Below are positions 5,095-7,800 of a stretch of 7,800 nucleotides of DNA, one piece after another. How positions within the stretch are numbered: position 1 is the stretch's first letter; each line of letters opens with the position of its first letter. The notes beneath the pieces are model-generated. The model saw only the letters and a list, made by a program, of their open reading frames with translations, did not search any database and was not told where the DNA came from. Source of the stretch: Sphingomonadales bacterium (GTDB lineage: Bacteria; Pseudomonadota; Alphaproteobacteria; Sphingomonadales; Sphingomonadaceae); the NCBI GenBank assembly GCA_018067055.1, contig JAGPVK010000311.1, positions 1-7,800 on the forward strand. The letters run 5' to 3'. The position numbers were made by a program, and so were the translations under genes.

Positions 5095-5813
5095 GTCGAA
5101 GAATTCCTTTGTTCGGTGGAGTAAGGAGTGTCGGCGGCTGACCGCCAACACTGTATTGATTGGTTTTTTTGATCGGCGGCTTGAGCAAAAACCGAGAGCG
5201 AGCCCGCTCCGCTGAGATCCACGGTTCCGAACAGCGCTTCGGCGGTCGTCTGCTCGCCTGTCCTGTCACTGCCAGCCGTGAGGAACGAGTCCGCATTCAG
5301 CAAGGTGAAGACTTGCTGTGTCCGACGATAGAGCAGCGAATTGGGAACTCTGCCTATGTTCAGCCGACCCGGCTCGACTTCAGTCGTCAGTGACGGATTG
5401 ATCGGGGCACCTTCGACGTCAAGCGGAATCGGGTAGCCATCCGCATCGATCGACTGGACGAAGCCTTCGGGTGTCAGGATCGGTACGCCATTTCCATTCC
5501 GCAAGACTGCGAAAAGATCGCCGAATGTATCACCTTTGGTGCTGCCGGCAGTGCCGGGATCGCGGCGCTTGCCCTTCTGGCCCTGAGCTCCGCCTTGTTG
5601 ATGGTCGGAGCCGGAATCATGCGCGTCGCTGTCGTGGGACTGGCTGTCGCTCGAAGAACCGTCGTGACCGGCACTATCAGAATGCTGCACATCAGCAATA
5701 TCATCTGCTGCATCATAGGCCAAGGCCGGAACGCTGATGCTGGCGATAATCAGTCCCACTGCAGTTGACGTGGATTGCAGAAGTGTCCGGCGGTATTTGG
5801 TTCCGATGGTCAT
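5091..5813 (-). CDS. Exported protein with His/Asp/Ser-rich linker, conserved hypothetical
   Basis: 240 aa. The signal peptide (1-32) has a basic start and ends at 'PALA', with signal peptidase I cleavage before Y33. Residues 43-74 are low-complexity His, Asp, Ser and Gly (His44, 50, 60, 65, 71), followed by a Gly/Lys/Arg patch (75-94). The core 'FGDLFAVLRNGNGVPILTPE' through 'GFVQSIDADGYPIPLDVEG', 'APINPSLTTEV' and 'GRLNIGRVPNSLLYRR' (97-164) resembles a family of exported alphaproteobacterial proteins I recall only as hypothetical. Members I remember continue for a longer C-terminal half; here the last 20 or so residues look unrelated to that pattern, so a shortened C-terminus is possible. 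The ATG is preceded by a good GGAAGGA (5827-5821) 7 nt away. It overlaps the lipoprotein gene by 4 nt (ATGA). Probable periplasmic or surface role; the His/Asp stretch might bind divalent metal, which is inference. Confidence 0.75.
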   Translation of the reverse strand: MTIGTKYRRTLLQSTSTAVGLIIASISVPALAYDAADDIADVQHSDSAGHDGSSSDSQSHDSDAHDSGSDHQQGGAQGQKGKRRDPGTAGSTKGDTFGDLFAVLRNGNGVPILTPEGFVQSIDADGYPIPLDVEGAPINPSLTTEVEPGRLNIGRVPNSLLYRRTQQVFTLLNADSFLTAGSDRTGEQTTAEALFGTVDLSGAGSLSVFAQAADQKNQSIQCWRSAADTPYSTEQRNSST

Positions 5814-5849
5814 TCAGGCGTCCTTCCCAAATGGTTCACAATATTGGCC

Positions 5850-5878
5850 AAGCTATGTGATCTCAGCTCATGATTCAA
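5850..5878 (-). promoter_or_regulatory. Predicted promoter of the exported protein / lipoprotein operon
   Basis: Read on the minus strand: TTGAAT (5878-5873), a 17-bp spacer, TAGCTT (5855-5850). Predicted transcription start is near 5843, giving a leader of about 30 nt containing the GGAAGGA ribosome site. It has the same TTGAAx-N17-TA architecture as the two other promoters predicted here. It falls inside a 61-codon open frame (5810-5995), which argues against that frame being a gene. Confidence 0.45.
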
Positions 5879-6100
5879 AGTTTGTGCGATAGGGACAGAT
5901 TTGTAATTAAGGGATTCCCGGTAAGTATTTATACAGAGGTTTGAAGCGGTCGGGGGCAGTTGCTGTTGTGCAAAGACAGGGCTTTCATTCGCCACCGCGC
6001 GCTTCGTCTCCGCTACGGTTCCTGATTTGTTTCGCAGGCTGGCGACGCTTCAAATCCGTCCACGAGCAAGCGTGATATCGCCCCAATCTGACTCAGGCTG

Positions 6101-6167
6101 CTGTAACAAAAGCTCAATATCCGCGACACTTCGCTGTCATAGCATTGGTCTGAAAGAGTCATTCTAT
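6101..6167 (+). promoter_or_regulatory. Candidate Pho-box-like array and -10 for the TonB-dependent receptor
   Basis: Starting at 6101, heptamers at 11-bp steps read CTGTAAC (6101), GCTCAAT (6112), GCGACAC (6123), CTGTCAT (6134), TTGGTCT (6145) and GAGTCAT (6156). Four of the six resemble the known PhoB half-site CTGTCAT/C, and CTGTCAT is exact. After the 6134-6151 pair, a 10-bp gap leads to TTCTAT (6162-6167), the spacing expected when PhoB replaces the -35. The weak second half-sites keep this tentative. Confidence 0.35.
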
Positions 6168-6216
6168 TTCCCTACGGCTGCGACCTCATAGTCAAAATCA
6201 CAACGGGGAAATCATC

Positions 6217-7800
6217 ATGTCGCGCCAATCCAGAACAGTGAATGCCGCCTTCAAACTCGCTCTTTTGCTGGGCTGCGCTCTGCCGACTGCGGCGTGGGCG
6301 GGGACGATTACGGGGGTCGTGGTCGATCCGAGCGAGACGCGGGGGCTTCAGTCTGCGCAGGTTCGCATTGTCGAGCTCGACCGGATTGTCACCACCGAGC
6401 GGGATGGCAGCTATCGCTTCCCGGATGTTCCGGCTGGCACATATACGCTGGAAACCCGCTATGTCGGCGCTACCACCACGCAAACCAGCGTGACCGTGAC
6501 CGAAACAGGCGTTGTTCGGACCGATATCGTGCTGCGCTCCGGCGCCGATAATGAAATATTGGTCATTGGTCAGGGAGCCAATCAGGCCAGCGCGCTCTCC
6601 CGTCAGCGCGAGGCAGACGGCATATCCTCGGTTCTGACCCGCGACTCCATAGGCCAGTTTCCGGATCAGAATGTTGCGGAATCGATCCGCCGTCTGCCCG
6701 GCGTCAATATTCTTAACGATCAGGGCGAAGGCCGTTTTGTCTCGGTCCGTGGTCTCGACCCGGAACTAAACGCAAGCTCACTCAATGGCGTCCGGTTGCC
6801 CTCGCCGGAATCGGATGTCCGCTCGGTTGCGCTGGACGTCATATCAAGCGACCTGATCGAGTCGGTCGAAATCAAGAAATCCCTGACTCCCGACATGGAC
6901 GCCGATACGATCGGTGCTTCGATCGAGATCAAAACCACTAGTGCCTTCGACCGCAAGAAGGGCCTTTTCGCGGTCAAGCTGGAAGGCAGCTATAATGAAT
7001 ATGCTGATAGTATCACCCCCAAGGGCAGCGTCGATTTTTCCACCCGGATTGGCGATAATGTCGGCATTTCCGGTGGTCTCAGCTATTATAAGCGCGAACT
7101 TGAAACCGACAATATCGAGGCAGACGACTGGAAAGAAAAAGGTGGGATCGCTTATGCCGAAGAAGTCCAGTATCGCGACTATGATGTCACCCGCGAGCGG
7201 ATCAGCGGTTCCCTGAATGTCGATGTGCGGGCTTCGGATAATACCACGGTGTTTGTTCGCGGCAATTTCAGCCAGTTTGACGATCAGGAATACCGTCGCC
7301 GGACGACGATTATTTTTGACGAAAAGCCCGACAGTGGCACCGCCACCAGCGCTTTCTTTACCGATGCCGATGGCCGGATCGAGGTGCGCCGCGATATCAA
7401 GGACCGGTTCGAACGGCAGCGCATCGCGACGTACCAGATCGGGATGGATCATGATGACGGCGTGTGGGAAGCGCATTTGTCGGGAAGCTGGGCGCGTTCC
7501 AGCGAACTGGAAAATGGCTCGGTAGACCCGACCCGCTTCCGCGCCCGTTTCGACGGTGATGGCGTTGATATCAACATGGATTACGCCGATGATCGGATGC
7601 CGCTGTATAGCGTGACCAGCGGAGCTGCCCTGTTTTCGGACCCGACAGAATATAAGTTCAACCGGGCCGAACTGACCAGTCTGTCGGACAGCGTGGATAC
7701 CGAATATGCGCTCAAGGCCGACGTTGGCCGGAGTTTTTTCAGCGATAGCGGCGAATTCACCGTGCAGGCGGGGATCAAATCCCGCTGGCGGACCAAGAGC
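6217..7800 (+). CDS. TonB-dependent outer-membrane receptor, Xanthomonas/Caulobacter type (3' end outside window)
   Basis: 528 codons are open to the window edge; the full receptor should be roughly 900-1,000 aa. Signal peptide residues 1-28 end 'PTAAWA'. Residues 29-107 are a carboxypeptidase-regulatory-like beta-sandwich ('GTITGVVVDP', 'RDGSYRFPDVPAGTYTLETR'). A TonB box 'EILVIG' (113-118) couples it to TonB in the inner membrane. The plug follows (about 120-245): 'IGQFPDQNVAESIRRLPGV', 'RFVSVRGLDPELN', 'LNGVRLPSP', 'LIESVEIKKSLTPDMDADTIG'. Barrel strands with aromatic ends follow. The 'DxDADTIGGxI'-like ending is typical of TIGR01782-type receptors that import carbohydrates or other organic nutrients in sphingomonads and Caulobacter; the substrate cannot be read from this part. 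No STN signalling domain is present, so no direct sigma/anti-sigma relay is expected. GGGGA (6205-6209) lies 7 nt before the ATG. The frame is uninterrupted. Confidence 0.93.
   Translation, partial: MSRQSRTVNAAFKLALLLGCALPTAAWAGTITGVVVDPSETRGLQSAQVRIVELDRIVTTERDGSYRFPDVPAGTYTLETRYVGATTTQTSVTVTETGVVRTDIVLRSGADNEILVIGQGANQASALSRQREADGISSVLTRDSIGQFPDQNVAESIRRLPGVNILNDQGEGRFVSVRGLDPELNASSLNGVRLPSPESDVRSVALDVISSDLIESVEIKKSLTPDMDADTIGASIEIKTTSAFDRKKGLFAVKLEGSYNEYADSITPKGSVDFSTRIGDNVGISGGLSYYKRELETDNIEADDWKEKGGIAYAEEVQYRDYDVTRERISGSLNVDVRASDNTTVFVRGNFSQFDDQEYRRRTTIIFDEKPDSGTATSAFFTDADGRIEVRRDIKDRFERQRIATYQIGMDHDDGVWEAHLSGSWARSSELENGSVDPTRFRARFDGDGVDINMDYADDRMPLYSVTSGAALFSDPTEYKFNRAELTSLSDSVDTEYALKADVGRSFFSDSGEFTVQAGIKSRWRTKS

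Larger units (their letters stand above)
5814..6216. other. Divergent intergenic control region
   Basis: About 400 bases between the minus-strand secreted-protein operon and the plus-strand receptor. The left part holds the operon's promoter and ribosome site. The middle holds a bulged inverted repeat: ACGCTT (6045-6050) with AAGCGT (6068-6073), extended by GGCG (6041-6044) with CGCC (6079-6082). The right part holds 11-bp-phased half-sites (6101-6162). No gene is supported inside it. Confidence 0.6.

Noticed and set aside
5810..5995. 61-codon minus-strand frame overlapping the secreted protein start by ATGA
   Set aside because: No family pattern or ribosome site is visible, and the predicted promoter of the operon lies inside it. 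The ATGA overlap is probably chance.
1..7800. CRISPR array, insertion sequence or rRNA operon
   Set aside because: No regularly spaced repeats with unique spacers, no transposase-like reading frame and no rRNA sequence were seen on either strand.

Overview
The window reads as a chromosomal segment of a sphingomonad-type alphaproteobacterium (order Sphingomonadales). The basis is fairly GC-rich coding sequence, an N-terminally extended TonB-dependent receptor of the Xanthomonas/Caulobacter type, a lipoprotein resembling the CC0125/CC1285 family, and hairpin repeats of a style I associate with sphingomonad intergenic DNA. The taxonomic call rests on recognition of families, not on a search.

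Layout from left to right. (1) Positions 1-224 hold the last codons of a gene whose C-terminus resembles type ISP restriction-modification enzymes. (2) Positions 225-855 hold no convincing gene but carry three copies of a two-hairpin REP-like element, an isolated inverted repeat, a GTAAAGTT direct repeat, and a perfect hairpin just upstream of lepA. (3) lepA (elongation factor 4) is complete at 856-2661. (4) A small basic-tailed protein (2815-3003) follows its own good sigma-70-like promoter. (5) Convergent to it on the minus strand is a lipoprotein-type SAM methyltransferase (3033-3827), apparently made from a leaderless mRNA. (6) Positions 3828-4118 carry no gene and lie beside a truncated outer-membrane beta-barrel gene (4119-4439, minus). 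(7) A minus-strand pair (5813 down to 4507) encodes an exported His/Asp/Ser-rich protein and a lipoprotein, joined by an ATGA overlap. Just downstream of it is a perfect 20-bp AT-rich palindrome. (8) Divergently, on the plus strand, a TonB-dependent receptor starts at 6217 and runs off the window. Its upstream region carries 11-bp-phased half-sites resembling a Pho box.

Apart from lepA, every complete protein except the 62-aa one is predicted to be exported or membrane-anchored. The right half is therefore an envelope-protein neighbourhood: a secreted protein plus lipoprotein operon, an OMP remnant and an outer-membrane receptor share about 3.7 kb. I see no CRISPR array, insertion sequence, rRNA or intact tRNA. 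I did not find a clearly new multi-gene system. The items most worth a second look are the exported methyltransferase, the 20-bp palindrome, the decaying OMP gene, the phased half-sites before the receptor, and the two-hairpin repeats.
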